This document shows, piece after piece, positions 24,198 through 33,357 of a stretch of 64,000 nt of DNA. Source of the DNA: JACCYI01 sp963828075 (GTDB lineage: Bacteria > Actinomycetota > Thermoleophilia > Solirubrobacterales > Solirubrobacteraceae); contig CAWHDH010000017.1 in assembly GCA_963828075.1 (NCBI GenBank), positions 558,001 to 622,000 of the forward strand. Direction: 5' to 3'. Made by a program: the position numbers and the translations under genes. Positions within the stretch are counted from its first letter, which is position 1; every line of letters begins with the position of its first letter. Under the pieces are notes generated by a model, which was given only the letters and a program-made list of their open reading frames with translations, was not told where the DNA came from and ran no database searches.

Positions 24198-25018
24198 GCC
24201 GCGACCGCCCGCAGCGCCCGCGCGCCGGCCACGACCGCGAACACCGTGCCGCCGACCATGGCGATCGCAGGCCCGGGGCCGACGTCGAGCCGCTGCGCGA
24301 GCCAGAGGCCCGCGATTCCCTCACCCGCCGCGATCCCGACGCTCGCGAGCTGCAGCGACGTCAGGCGGCGGGTGACGAGGCGGGCTGTGGCGGCCGGGAC
24401 GACGAACACCACTGAGACCAGCAGCGCGCCGACGGCGTCGAGCGAGGCGACGACCGCCACCGCGACCAGCGCGAGCAGCAGCCAGTCACCGAGCGCCGCT
24501 CGCACCCCGAGCGCCTGCGCCGCGGCGGGATCGAAGCCGCTCGCCAGCCACGGCCGGCGCAGCGCGGCGCTGGCGGCCACGACCAGCGCGACGAGCCCGG
24601 CGGTGATCCAGAGATCGCTCGGCCGCAGCCCGATCAAGGTGCCGAAGAGGAGGCGATCGACTCCGGCGCCCGATCCGTAGACGTCGGAGGCGAGCACCGT
24701 GCCGACGGCCAGCGCCGCGACGAGCCCGACGCCGGTGGCGACGTCGTGGTCGACGCCCCGCGCCCGCGTCAGCCGTTCGATCCCACCGGCCAGCCCGAGG
24801 CCGCAGGCGAGCGCCGCGAGCTGCGGGGGCACGCCCCACGGGCCCGCCACCACCAGGCCCGGAAAGGACGCGGTGCCGACGGCGTGGGTGAAGAACGCGA
24901 GACGGCGCAGCACGATCCAGCTCCCGAGCAGGCCGCCGAGGACCGACAGCAGCAGGACCTCGATCAGCGCCCGCTGCATGAACGGCGCGCTGAACGGCTG
25001 TACGAAGATCTCGTACAT
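24194..25018 (-). CDS. znuB: Zinc ABC transporter permease (first permease)
   Basis: The 274-residue permease starts MYEIFVQPFSAPFMQRALIEV, the normal ZnuB N-terminus, and continues with LLGSWIVLRRLAFFTHAVGTASFPGLVVAG, where the His lies on the channel path. About eight hydrophobic helices follow, with SLDAVGALLVSVVFVVPAATARL near the C-terminus. The ATG follows the SBP stop by two bases. Its length is normal for the family. Confidence 0.92.
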   Translation of the reverse strand: MYEIFVQPFSAPFMQRALIEVLLLSVLGGLLGSWIVLRRLAFFTHAVGTASFPGLVVAGPWGVPPQLAALACGLGLAGGIERLTRARGVDHDVATGVGLVAALAVGTVLASDVYGSGAGVDRLLFGTLIGLRPSDLWITAGLVALVVAASAALRRPWLASGFDPAAAQALGVRAALGDWLLLALVAVAVVASLDAVGALLVSVVFVVPAATARLVTRRLTSLQLASVGIAAGEGIAGLWLAQRLDVGPGPAIAMVGGTVFAVVAGARALRAVAA

Positions 25019-25020
25019 AC

Positions 25021-25923
25021 CTACGAGCAGGAGCCGCGGCCGCCCGTGAAGCCGTCGACGAGCGCGCGGGTGTTGGCCCGGATCGACCCCGCGTAGGTCG
25101 CGCCCTCCGAGCCCTCCGGCCCGAGGGTGTCGGCGTAGAGCGCCCGCCCTACGCGCGCCCCGGACTCGCGGGCGATCGCCGCCTCGACCTTCGGGGCCAC
25201 CGAGCTCTCGGCGAAGATCGCGCGCACCCGCTCGCGGCGGATCGTCTCCACCAGCGCGTGGGTCTCCCCCGCCGACGCCTGGCCGCGCGTCGAGCGCGAC
25301 GGGATGACGGCGCCGATGACGCGGATGCCGTAGCGGCGCGCGTAGTAGCCCAGCGCGTCGTGGGTCGTGACCAGCTTGCGGGCGGAGGCCGGCACCTCCG
25401 CGATGCAGGCCGCGACCGCGCGATCCAGGTCTCGCAGGGTGCGGGTGTAGGCGGCGGCGTTGGCGCGGTAGGCCGCCGCGCCGTCGGGGTCGGCCTTCGT
25501 CAGCGCGTCGCGGATCCGGCCCACGGCGATCACCGCGTTTCGCGGGTCCTGCCACCAGTGCGGATCGCCGGGCAGGGGTCGCATGGCCGGCAGCAGCTCG
25601 ACGACCGCGGGGTCGCCGCCGGCGCTCTCGATCGCCTCGCCGAGCCACTCGTCGAGATCGCCGCCGGACTTCAGGACGACCGCCGCACCGGACATCGCCT
25701 CGAGGTCGGAGGGCCGGACCTCGTAGCCGTGGGGGTCGGCGTTCGCGGTCAGCAGGCCGCGGACGCGGGCGCGATCGCCGGCGACGTTGCGGGCCAGATC
25801 GGCGAGCTGCGTGGTGGTCGCGACGACCTGGACGCGCCCTCCCGCGCCGGCGTCGGTGGTGCCGCAGGCAGCCGTCGCGAGCGCGATCGCGAGCAGGCCC
25901 AGATGGCGGGTCAGGCGAACCAC
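25021..25923 (-). CDS. znuA: Zinc ABC transporter substrate-binding lipoprotein
   Basis: The 300-residue cluster A-I binding protein has a lipobox LATAAC (Cys20). Metal ligands fit the family: His65 in DPHGYEVRPSD, His122 in DPHWWQDP, His188 in TTHDALGYYARRYG and Asp265 in YADTLGPEG. The His-rich loop of many ZnuA proteins is absent, which is common in actinobacteria. The GTG start lies 15 bases from a candidate Zur box (25938-25952), and the divergent gene is a Fur-family regulator, favouring zinc over manganese. Confidence 0.92.
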   Translation of the reverse strand: MVRLTRHLGLLAIALATAACGTTDAGAGGRVQVVATTTQLADLARNVAGDRARVRGLLTANADPHGYEVRPSDLEAMSGAAVVLKSGGDLDEWLGEAIESAGGDPAVVELLPAMRPLPGDPHWWQDPRNAVIAVGRIRDALTKADPDGAAAYRANAAAYTRTLRDLDRAVAACIAEVPASARKLVTTHDALGYYARRYGIRVIGAVIPSRSTRGQASAGETHALVETIRRERVRAIFAESSVAPKVEAAIARESGARVGRALYADTLGPEGSEGATYAGSIRANTRALVDGFTGGRGSCS

Positions 25924-25937
25924 CCGGCTTACGATAC

Positions 25938-25952
25938 TGAAATCCGTTCTCG
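25938..25952. promoter_or_regulatory. Candidate Zur box between znuA and zur
   Basis: Read on the minus strand, CGAGAACGGATTTCA matches 12 of 15 positions of the actinobacterial Zur palindrome (TGAAAACGGTTTTCA-type). It lies between the divergent znuA start (25923) and zur start (25984), so one repressor dimer could control both. It is distinctly AT-rich against its surroundings. Confidence 0.6.
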
Positions 25953-25983
25953 TTTAGGCGCCGCCCGGCGATACCATGAAGCG

Positions 25984-26445
25984 ATGGAGACGGTCAGCCA
26001 CTCGGAGGCCTGGGTCGAGCACGCCAAGCGCGAGCTCGCGCGCGCCGGGCACCGCTCGGGCGGCGCGCGCGCCGAGGTCCTCGGCCTGCTGGCCGACCAG
26101 CGCTGCGTGCTCAGCGCCCAGGCGATCCACGACCAGTTGCGCCAGACCGACCGCGGCGTCGGACTCGCGTCGGTCTACCGGGCGCTCGACCTGCTGGCGG
26201 GCCTGAAGCTCGTGCACCGCGTCGACGTCGACGGCACCGCGTGCTTCGAGCCGGCCGACCCCAGCGGCGTCCACCATCACCATGCGATCTGCAACCGCTG
26301 CGGCAAGATGAGCGCGTTCGAGGACCCCAAGCTCGAGCGGGTGATCGACGAGGTCGGCCGGCGGCTGGGCTACGACGTCGACGCCCACGACATCGTCTTG
26401 CACGGCGCCTGCCCGGACTGCATTCCGACCGGCGGCAGCGTCTGA
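25984..26445 (+). CDS. zur: Fur-family regulator, probable zinc uptake regulator Zur
   Basis: The 153-residue protein has the Fur winged helix (about 15-85) with LLADQRCVLSAQAIHDQLRQ and VGLASVYRALDLLAGLKLVHRV. The metal domain carries HHHHAICNRCGK (about 97-108) and a second pair, CPDC, near the C-terminus, giving the structural Cys4 zinc site of Zur/Fur. It is divergent from the znu operon and shares the candidate Zur box, so repression under zinc sufficiency is the likely role. An ATG at 25976 is in another frame. Confidence 0.88.
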   Translation: METVSHSEAWVEHAKRELARAGHRSGGARAEVLGLLADQRCVLSAQAIHDQLRQTDRGVGLASVYRALDLLAGLKLVHRVDVDGTACFEPADPSGVHHHHAICNRCGKMSAFEDPKLERVIDEVGRRLGYDVDAHDIVLHGACPDCIPTGGSV

Positions 26446-26519
26446 AGGGCCTAGGAAGGCACGCGCGGTTCGGCAGCGAACCGGTCCTTCGATGGACCTG
26501 GCGTGTTCCGTGGAGATCA

Positions 26520-28232
26520 ATGGCCCCTGACCGCATCACCCGACGGCGGGCGCTCGGCGCCGGCGCGGCCACGATCGCGGCCGGCGCGCTGGCCCCCTCC
26601 TCCGCGCTGGCGCGGCGGCCCGCGCTCTTCGAGCTCGACCTCTCAGACCTCGACGGCGGTGGGGCCGTCGCCGCTGGGGCCGGCTGGCGCACGACGCCGG
26701 TGCTGCGCGCCCCGCGGACGTTCGATCTCATCGGCCTGCGGTGGACGCGCGGGACGGGGGTCGAGGCGCAGGTGCGCGCGCGCCGCGGGCGCGGCCCGTG
26801 GAGCCCGTGGCTGGCGCTGCACGCCGCCGGCGACCACGCGCCCGACGGCGACCGGCGCCGCCCGTCCGGGACCGAGCCCGCGTGGACGGACTCGGCCGAC
26901 GTCTTCCAGCTGCGCCTGCGCGGCCGCCCGCGCGGGCTGCGGGCGCGCTTCGTGCGCGCCAAGCCGACCGCCGCGCTCGCCGCCGGCATCACCGGCCGCC
27001 TGCGCCGCCGCGCCACCGCCTCCCGCCGCAGCCAGACGCAGCCGCCGCCGGCCGGGTCGACGCCGCCGCCGCGGATCATCACGCGAACGGAATGGGGCGC
27101 CGACTCGGTCCCGCCGAAGAATCCCCCGTCCTACGGCGAGGTCCACCTCGCGTTCGTCCATCACACCGTCACAGCCAACGACTACAACCCCGAGGACTCG
27201 CCGGCGATCGTGCTCGGCATCGCCCGCTACCACCGCGACTCCAACGGGTGGAACGACATTGGCTACAACTTCCTCGTCGACAAGTACGGCCAGGTGTTCG
27301 AGGGTCGCGCGGGCGGCATGGAGCTGGCGGTGGTCGGCGCCCAGGCCCAGGGCTACAACTCCGTGTCGACCGGGATCGCCGTCCTCGGCGACTACCGCGC
27401 CATCCCCGATCCCCAGCCCGGGATCGACGCCCTGGCACAGCTGATCGCGTGGAAGCTCGCAATGCACGGCGCCCCCGCCCAGGGCCAGGTCACGGTCACA
27501 TCGCAGGGCGGCCCGAGCAACCGCTACCCCGCCGGCACGCCGGTGGTCTTCGAGCGCATCGCGGGGCACCGCGACGGCGACGAGACCACCTGCCCGGGCG
27601 ACGGCCTCTACCTGCAATTGCAAGGCCTGCGCGAGCAGGTGATGCGGCGCACGGGCAGCGCGTCGGCGCTCACCGTGCGCGTCGCCACACGCCGCGTCCG
27701 CTTCCCGACGACGGTGGCGACGAGCGGCGAGCTGCGCTTTGCTGACGGCTCGCCGGCGTCGGGCGCACCGGTCGAGTTGCAGTACCAGCCCCCGGGCGGC
27801 GCCTGGCAGCCGATCGGCTCGACCGCCTGCGGCCCCGACGGCCGCTGGACCGCCGAGGTCTCGGTGCCCACGTCCGGGCTCGTGCGCGCCGCCTTCAACG
27901 GCGACGCCGGCCGCCCGCCGCTCCAGGCGGCGCCCGTGTCGGTGACGGTCCTGCCGCGGTTGACGCTCGCCCTCAGTGCCCGCCGCCTCCGGAACGGCCG
28001 AGCGGTCCGGGTGACCGGGACGCTGTCGCCGCCGCCGCCCGACGGGCGCGTCGAGTGCCGGCTCGAGCGCCAGGCCGGCTCACGCTGGGTGACCGCCCAG
28101 CGCAAGCGCATCAACGTCCGCAACGGCGGCTTCGACACCAAGGTCCGCCCGCGCCGGGCCGGCCTCTACCGCGTCACGATCACCACGCCGGGAGCGACCA
28201 AGCGCCTGCGCGTCCGCATCACGCGCAGCTAA
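26520..28232 (+). CDS. Tat-exported N-acetylmuramoyl-L-alanine amidase with C-terminal beta repeats
   Basis: The 570-residue secreted protein starts at the ATG behind GGAG. A twin-arginine signal TRRRALGAGAATIAAGALAPSSALA (about 6-30) is evident. After a beta-rich N-terminal domain (35-150) and a Pro-rich linker, an amidase_2/PGRP domain spans about 184-375. Its zinc ligands are His in FVHHTV, His in IAGHRDGDETTCPG and Cys in the same motif, plus a Tyr in GYNFLVDKYG. Two immunoglobulin-like or carboxypeptidase-regulatory-like modules follow (about 390-570). It should cleave the amide bond between MurNAc and the stem peptide. Confidence 0.9.
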   Translation: MAPDRITRRRALGAGAATIAAGALAPSSALARRPALFELDLSDLDGGGAVAAGAGWRTTPVLRAPRTFDLIGLRWTRGTGVEAQVRARRGRGPWSPWLALHAAGDHAPDGDRRRPSGTEPAWTDSADVFQLRLRGRPRGLRARFVRAKPTAALAAGITGRLRRRATASRRSQTQPPPAGSTPPPRIITRTEWGADSVPPKNPPSYGEVHLAFVHHTVTANDYNPEDSPAIVLGIARYHRDSNGWNDIGYNFLVDKYGQVFEGRAGGMELAVVGAQAQGYNSVSTGIAVLGDYRAIPDPQPGIDALAQLIAWKLAMHGAPAQGQVTVTSQGGPSNRYPAGTPVVFERIAGHRDGDETTCPGDGLYLQLQGLREQVMRRTGSASALTVRVATRRVRFPTTVATSGELRFADGSPASGAPVELQYQPPGGAWQPIGSTACGPDGRWTAEVSVPTSGLVRAAFNGDAGRPPLQAAPVSVTVLPRLTLALSARRLRNGRAVRVTGTLSPPPPDGRVECRLERQAGSRWVTAQRKRINVRNGGFDTKVRPRRAGLYRVTITTPGATKRLRVRITRS

Positions 28233-29233
28233 CGCGGCTTGCGGATCCAGTCCCCGAAACGCTCGCCCGCCTCGGCCAGCGACCCGCCCGCCTTCTCGAC
28301 GCTCTCCCCCACCTCGCGGAACGTCTTGCGGAACCGCTCGGAATAGAAGTCGACCATGTCCGAGGCCTCCTCGCGCGGGCTGGCCGCCTCCTGCTCGCGG
28401 GTCCGGAAGTCGCCGCCCATGATCCGGTCGAAGTCCCCGGACTGGACCCACACCATGACCTCGCGGGCGCGCTTGACCGGGTAGGAGTGCGTGAGCCGCA
28501 ACTCGGTCGGGATCCGCGACAGCTTGTCCCAGCCGGAGTCCCAGTCCTCATAGTCGCGCGCCTGGCGCATGAACGCGTCGAGGTCGAGCTTCTTGGACGG
28601 CATGCCGGCCGCCAGGACCATCATCGTGCGGCAGGTCACGCGCGGGTCGCGGTTGACCAGCGTCGCCGCGCGGTCGCAGGACAGCTCGGCGGCGCGGAAC
28701 CACTCGAGCAGCGCGTACTTGACCGCCAGCAGCGGCAGCCCGGCGAGCACCGGCATCCGGGCCACGCCGGTCAGCGACAGCAGGATCATCAGCGCCGTGC
28801 GGTACAGGACGTGGTCGGAGAGGATGTGGCCGGCCTCGTGGCCGAGCACGGTGCGCACCTCGTGGACGTCGAGGAGCTCGATCGTGCGCGAGTTGACGAC
28901 GACCATCGGCTTGCCCGAGCCGATCGCCATGGCGTTGGCGATCGGGAACTGGGTGAGGTAGAGGTCGGAGATCTCGGGAAGGTCGAGCCGGGTGGCCGCC
29001 GCCGTGTGGTCCGCCCACGTCTTCGGCAGCTGGTCAGGGCCGAGCCGCAGCGAGGCGGCGAGGAACTGCTGGCGCAGCGCGCGCTCGTAGCCGAGCTCGA
29101 TCAGCTTGCGCACCACGGTGTCGAGCATCGGCACCGACGCCAGGGCGGCCGTCGCGGCGCGATCGGCGGGGTGCTCGTAGGCCTTCGGGGAGATGCTCCG
29201 CAGTCGCTGGTCGTCGGGCAGGGGTTCGCTCAT
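28229..29233 (-). CDS. M48-family zinc metallopeptidase
   Basis: The 334-residue protein contains the HExxH motif GHEAGH (His132, Glu133, His136) and the third ligand Glu183 in RAAELSCDRAA with Asp187, as in HtpX/Ste24-like M48 peptidases. A hydrophobic stretch (about 146-178) between the two motifs may form one or two membrane-associated helices. The C-terminal 90 residues are a charged helix rich in Glu and Arg. It probably degrades damaged membrane proteins. It is the second gene after the alpha/beta hydrolase (9-base gap) and shares stop bases with the convergent amidase. Confidence 0.88.
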   Translation of the reverse strand: MSEPLPDDQRLRSISPKAYEHPADRAATAALASVPMLDTVVRKLIELGYERALRQQFLAASLRLGPDQLPKTWADHTAAATRLDLPEISDLYLTQFPIANAMAIGSGKPMVVVNSRTIELLDVHEVRTVLGHEAGHILSDHVLYRTALMILLSLTGVARMPVLAGLPLLAVKYALLEWFRAAELSCDRAATLVNRDPRVTCRTMMVLAAGMPSKKLDLDAFMRQARDYEDWDSGWDKLSRIPTELRLTHSYPVKRAREVMVWVQSGDFDRIMGGDFRTREQEAASPREEASDMVDFYSERFRKTFREVGESVEKAGGSLAEAGERFGDWIRKPR

Positions 29234-29242
29234 GGACCGAGG

Positions 29243-30061
29243 CTACTGCGCTTTGGCGGCCAGCTCCGCGATCACCCTTGAGAGCTGCAGTCCCTGCCAC
29301 GCGAGCGGGGAGGCGCCAGGCTCCTCGGTGCGCAGCTCGGCGCCCGGGATGGCGTGCGCGAAGCGCTCCCCGATCGCGAACGGGTGGCCGGGGTCCGCCT
29401 CGTCGCGGCTCGCGACGACGATCGCCGGGACCTCGACGTCGGCGAGGTCGCTCCACGCCTCGAACGGGCGCGAGCGGGGCACCGCGCGCAGGGCATCGGC
29501 GACGGCGTCGGGGTGCTCGTGCGCGCCGAGCCGCTGGTGCAGGACGCGTTCGATGGTGGCGCGCCACTTCTCGGGTGCGTCCTCGACGCCGTACGCCGCG
29601 ACGAAGCCCTCGACGCCGCCTGAGCGCAGACCCTCCGACAGCGCGTCCCAGCGCTGGAGGTCCCGATGGCCCTCGTCCTCGGGGTCGAACGCCGGAGTGA
29701 TGACGACCACGCCCGAGACCCGGTCGGGATGCGCGAGGGCGAAGGCCAGCAGCGTGTGGGCGCCCATCGAGGCGCCGGCCAGCACCGCCCGCTCGATGCC
29801 GCGGTCGTCGAGCACCGCTCCGAGGTCGCCGGCCAGGTCCTCGTATCCGTACGCGTCCGGATCGGGCGCGGGTCCCGAGGCGCCGTGGCCGCGCGCGTCG
29901 TAGGCGACCACGCGGTGCCCCGAGCGCTCGAGCGCCCGTGAGCCCATCACCACGTAGCGGCGCGTCGCGGTCAGCCCGTGCAGCAGGACGACGGGGATGC
30001 CCTCCCCCGCCTCCTCGCCGTCGAGCCGCGCGCCGGCGGAGTCGATCGAGAAGTCGCCCAT
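29243..30061 (-). CDS. Alpha/beta-fold hydrolase
   Basis: The 272-residue enzyme has the oxyanion motif VVLLHGLTAT, the DARGHGASG block (55-63) and the nucleophile elbow GASMGAH (Ser98). A late acidic residue is in IVVASRDEADP, and a HxF-like terminal block is weak, the sequence there being EEPGASPLAWQGLQ. The catalytic His is therefore not obvious at its usual place, since none follows GASP. Esterase or lipase activity is plausible but not proven. It is upstream of the M48 gene in one operon. Confidence 0.82.
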   Translation of the reverse strand: MGDFSIDSAGARLDGEEAGEGIPVVLLHGLTATRRYVVMGSRALERSGHRVVAYDARGHGASGPAPDPDAYGYEDLAGDLGAVLDDRGIERAVLAGASMGAHTLLAFALAHPDRVSGVVVITPAFDPEDEGHRDLQRWDALSEGLRSGGVEGFVAAYGVEDAPEKWRATIERVLHQRLGAHEHPDAVADALRAVPRSRPFEAWSDLADVEVPAIVVASRDEADPGHPFAIGERFAHAIPGAELRTEEPGASPLAWQGLQLSRVIAELAAKAQ

Positions 30062-30121
30062 CGAGTGGGAGTCCTACCCGAAGCGGCCGGGAACCGTCGT
30101 CGCCGTATCCTTCCGCGGGCC

Positions 30122-30862
30122 ATGACCGTGATCGACGTCTCCGAGGCCGACTTCCAGCACGAGGTCGTCGAGCGCTCCCACCGTGTTCCCGTCGTCGTCG
30201 ACTTCTGGGCCGCGTGGTGCGGCCCCTGTCGCGCGCTGACGCCCGTCCTCGAGAAGGCCGTCGGGGCCCGGGAGGGCAAGGTCGTGCTCGCGAAGCTCGA
30301 CACGGACGCGAACCCCAACATCTCGCGCGAGTTCGGCATCCAGGGGATCCCGGCGGTCAAGGCGTTCCGGGACGGCAAGGTCGTCGACGAGTTCGTCGGC
30401 GCGCAGCCGCCGGCGATGGTCGAGCGCTTCCTCGACGGCGTCGTGCCGTCCGAGGCCGAGGCGCTGGTGGCCGCCGGTGGCGAGGCGGAGCTGCGCCGCG
30501 CGCTCGAGCTCGAGCCGGCGCGCAACGACGCCGCCGTCGCGCTCGCCGAGATCCTGCACGCCCGCGGCGAGACCGAGGAGGCGCTCGCGCTGCTCGACGG
30601 CCGTCCGGGATTCGCCGCCGAAGGGCTGGCGGCGCGGATCCGGCTGGAGTCCGACCCGGCGCTCGCCCCGGCGTTCGGCGCGCTCGGCTCCGGGCGGACC
30701 GAGGAGGGCCTCGACCGGCTCATCCACGCGATCGCCGAAGCCGGTGATGCCACGCGCCGCGACGATCTGCGCCGCGCCGTCGTCGGGGTGTTGGATGCCC
30801 TCGGCGTCGATCACCCCGTGTCCCGCGAGTCGCGGCGCAAGCTCGCCGCCGCGCTCTACTGA
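30122..30862 (+). CDS. CnoX-like chaperedoxin (thioredoxin plus TPR)
   Basis: The 246-residue protein joins a thioredoxin domain (1-108) with WCGPC (Cys33, Cys36) and cis-Pro in IPAVKAF to a C-terminal TPR region (115-246). This is the domain order of YbbN/CnoX, a holdase that protects proteins from oxidation by hypochlorite and hands them to GroEL. E. coli YbbN lacks one active Cys, but here both are present, as in Caulobacter-type members that are active oxidoreductases. The next gene starts 2 bases after the stop. Confidence 0.88.
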   Translation: MTVIDVSEADFQHEVVERSHRVPVVVDFWAAWCGPCRALTPVLEKAVGAREGKVVLAKLDTDANPNISREFGIQGIPAVKAFRDGKVVDEFVGAQPPAMVERFLDGVVPSEAEALVAAGGEAELRRALELEPARNDAAVALAEILHARGETEEALALLDGRPGFAAEGLAARIRLESDPALAPAFGALGSGRTEEGLDRLIHAIAEAGDATRRDDLRRAVVGVLDALGVDHPVSRESRRKLAAALY

Positions 30863-30864
30863 GG

Positions 30865-31908
30865 GTGGCCGGGATGCCCGAGCTTCGCGTCCGCCGGGAC
30901 GACCTCGCCACGTTCGAGCTGGCCGAGGGCGAAGGTCCCCGCACCGACCTCGCCGACGGCGAGGCGCAGCTGCGCGTCGAGCGCTTCGCGCTCAGTTCCA
31001 ACAACATCACGTACGCGGTCCTCGGCGACGCCTTCGGCTACTGGGGGATCTTCCCGGCGGACGAGGGCTGGGGCCGCATCCCGGCCTGGGGGTATTCGCG
31101 CGTTGTGGCGTCCCGCTCGCCGGATCTGGCGGAGGGCGATCGGGTGTTCGGCCTCGTCCCGATGGGCACCCACTTCACGGTGCGGCCGGCGACCGGGCGC
31201 AGTGGGTTCGCCGACGCCTCGCCGCACCGCGAGCGGTTCGCGCCGGTCTACAACCACTACCTGCCGGTGGCGGGCGAGGGCGACGACGCGGCGCTCGTGA
31301 TGCGGCCGCTGTTCGGCACCTCGCTGCTGCTCGACCTCACGCTCGCCGACGACGGCCTCGCGGGCGCGGAGACGGTCGTACTCACCAGCGCGTCGAGCAA
31401 GACCGCCTACGGCCTCGCGCACCTGCTGGCCTCGCGGCCGGTGCAGACGGTCGGGCTCACGTCGCCGGAGCGTGTCGAGTGGGTCGACGGACTCGGGCTC
31501 TACGACACCGTCCTGGGCTACGACGAGATTCGCTCGGTGTTCCCGGCCGGCGGCGCGGTCATCGTCGACTTCGCCGGTGACGCCGCCGTCCTGCACGCGC
31601 TCCACCGGCACCTCGACGCCGCGCTGACGCGCTCGATCCGCGTCGGCGTCACGCACTGGGAGGCCGCGCCCGGTGAAGCGCCGCTCCCGGGCCCGGCGCC
31701 CGAGCTGTTCTTCGCGCCCGACGAGATGGTCCGCCGCGGGCGCGACCTCGGCACCGCCTACGCCGCGGCGTGGGAGGGGTTCGCGCCGGTCGCGGCGCGT
31801 GCCATGCGGATCTCGCGAGTGGTTGACGGTGACGGGCTCGTGCGCGTGTACGGCGATCTGCTCGCGGGGCGGGCGGATCCTGCGGTCGGGTTCGTGGCGT
31901 CGCTGTAG
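30865..31908 (+). CDS. DUF2855 family protein
   Basis: The 347-residue protein matches DUF2855, a group distantly related to the medium-chain dehydrogenase fold. Landmarks are SSNNITYAVLGDAFGYWGIFPA, GRIPAWGYSRVVAS, the FVYNHYLP-like block PVYNHYLP, and the cofactor region VVLTSASSKTAYGLAHLL. The strand VIVDFAGDAAVLHAL resembles a Rossmann turn. The reaction is unknown. The GTG start at 30865 is 2 bases after the CnoX stop, so both are likely cotranscribed; an ATG at 30874 is an alternative. Confidence 0.83.
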   Translation: MAGMPELRVRRDDLATFELAEGEGPRTDLADGEAQLRVERFALSSNNITYAVLGDAFGYWGIFPADEGWGRIPAWGYSRVVASRSPDLAEGDRVFGLVPMGTHFTVRPATGRSGFADASPHRERFAPVYNHYLPVAGEGDDAALVMRPLFGTSLLLDLTLADDGLAGAETVVLTSASSKTAYGLAHLLASRPVQTVGLTSPERVEWVDGLGLYDTVLGYDEIRSVFPAGGAVIVDFAGDAAVLHALHRHLDAALTRSIRVGVTHWEAAPGEAPLPGPAPELFFAPDEMVRRGRDLGTAYAAAWEGFAPVAARAMRISRVVDGDGLVRVYGDLLAGRADPAVGFVASL

Positions 31909-32242
31909 GTCAACTGCATCATCGAGGAAGGCTCGGGGGCGTGGACGGCGGGTCGGGGTCCTCGGCGGCGGGGGCCTTGGCCGGGCTGGGGTCAACGGCA
32001 TCGGTGAGAACGAGGGCCGGAGGGCGGCGAGGGTGCACAACCCGACGATCGTGGCTGGGCCCGGAACGATCCTCGGGTTGACCACGCGGGAGGTGGTCAA
32101 CCACACGCGCCAGCGTCCCACCGCCCGCGTCCGACCCAGCCGCCCTTCTCACCCGCGCAGTTGGCCGTTCGCCCAGCGCCCTCCGCCCGCGCCCTCCCAG
32201 CCACCTTCCTCACCCGCCGCGGTTGCCGTTCGACCGCCCCGA
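31909..32242. other. Intergenic region without a gene
   Basis: These 334 bases between convergent DUF2855 and DNA polymerase IV hold no ORF with coding character; the frames present are Arg/Pro-rich shadows. The only clear structure is the stem-loop at 32076-32102. Several short direct phrases around GTCAAC and GGTTGACC recur, but no transposon ends or target duplications are seen. Confidence 0.6.
32076..32102. terminator. 10-bp perfect stem-loop
   Basis: GGTTGACCAC (32076-32085) and its exact reverse complement (32093-32102) flank a 7-base loop. It lies between convergent genes, 168 bases after DUF2855 and 141 bases before the end of dinB as transcribed. A bidirectional terminator is likely, though an operator is possible because no U-run follows. 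Confidence 0.5.
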
Positions 32243-33328
32243 CTACAGCGGCAAGGCCAGCTGCCCCGCCTCGTCCTCCTCAGACGAGACCACGCCCGCC
32301 TCCCCCTCCTCGTGCTCGAACGCGGCCACGCGGACGCCGAGCAGCCGCACGGGGCGCGGCGGTGCGTACTCGCGCAGCAGGACGCGCGCAACCTCCGCCA
32401 CGACCGCCTCGTCATGCGTCGCCCCCGCCAGCGTCCGGGCGCGGGTGACGGTGGTGAAGTCGTCGAGGCGGACCTTGATGGCGATCGTCCGCCCTCGCCT
32501 GCCGTGCTTCGCGAGGCCGGCGCAGAGCTCGCCGGCCAGGCGGACGAGGACAGCCTCCTGCTCGGCGCGGTCGGCGATGTCGGTGTCGAAGGTCGTCTCG
32601 CGCGACTCGGACACGGCGACGCGGTCCGGCGACACCGGCGAGCCGTCCTCGAAGCGCGCCCGACCTCGCAAGTAGGGCCCGGTGCGGGGGCCGAAGCGCT
32701 CGGCCAGCAGCTCACCGGGAGCCTCGGCCAGCGCAGCGATCGTGGTGATGCCCATCGCCTCGAGGCGCTCGGCGGTCTTGGCGCCGATCCCGGGCAGCAG
32801 CCGCGGCGGGTGCGCGGCGAAGCGCTCGCACGCGGCCTCGCGCGAGAGGACGACGAAGCCGGCCGGCTTCTCCGCGTCCGACGCGACCTTCGCAACGAGC
32901 TTGTTCGGGCCGATCCCGATCGAGCACGTGATCCCGGTCGCGGCCCGGATCTCGGAGATGAGCCGGCGCATCGCCGCGCGCGGGGCCATGAGCCCGCTGA
33001 GGTCGAGGTAGGCCTCGTCCAAACCGACGACCTCGACGACGTCGACCTGCGCGCGGACGCGGTCCATGATCTCGCGCGAGACGCGCCGGTAGGCTTCGAA
33101 GTCGGGCGGGACGAAGATCGCGTCCGGGCACAGCCGACGAGCCCGCGACGCGGGGATCGCCGAGCCGATCCCGAACCTGCGCGCCTCGTAGGACGCGGTC
33201 GTGACAACGGCGCGCGGGCCGGAGCCGGCGATGACCACGGGCTTGCCGCGCAGCTCGGGGCGGCGCAGCAGCTCGACCGAGAAGTAGAACGCGTCGCAGT
33301 CGAGATGCGCGATCGTACGTTCGCTCAC
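32243..33328 (-). CDS. dinB: DNA polymerase IV (Y-family)
   Basis: The 361-residue translesion polymerase starts at the GTG of VSERTIAHLDCDAFYFSVE; the frame continues upstream but only as non-homologous sequence over the neighbouring gene. Catalytic acidic residues are in DCDAFYFSVE and GLDEAYLDLSG. The PTTASYEARRFGI-like finger is VTTASYEARRFGIGSAIP, and the HhH motif is PPRLLPGIGAKTAERLEAMGI. The little-finger domain occupies about 240-340. It copies past DNA lesions with low fidelity. The C-terminus ends GQLALPL, resembling a beta-clamp-binding QL(S/D)LF peptide. Confidence 0.92.
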   Translation of the reverse strand: MSERTIAHLDCDAFYFSVELLRRPELRGKPVVIAGSGPRAVVTTASYEARRFGIGSAIPASRARRLCPDAIFVPPDFEAYRRVSREIMDRVRAQVDVVEVVGLDEAYLDLSGLMAPRAAMRRLISEIRAATGITCSIGIGPNKLVAKVASDAEKPAGFVVLSREAACERFAAHPPRLLPGIGAKTAERLEAMGITTIAALAEAPGELLAERFGPRTGPYLRGRARFEDGSPVSPDRVAVSESRETTFDTDIADRAEQEAVLVRLAGELCAGLAKHGRRGRTIAIKVRLDDFTTVTRARTLAGATHDEAVVAEVARVLLREYAPPRPVRLLGVRVAAFEHEEGEAGVVSSEEDEAGQLALPL

Positions 33329-33357
33329 CCGACGGAGGGTAGGGGCCGGGGCGGCGC

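Noticed and set aside
31919..32152. 77-codon frame in the DUF2855-dinB spacer
   Set aside because: Composition is Arg/Pro/Asp-rich like antisense frames, with no ribosome site or motif.
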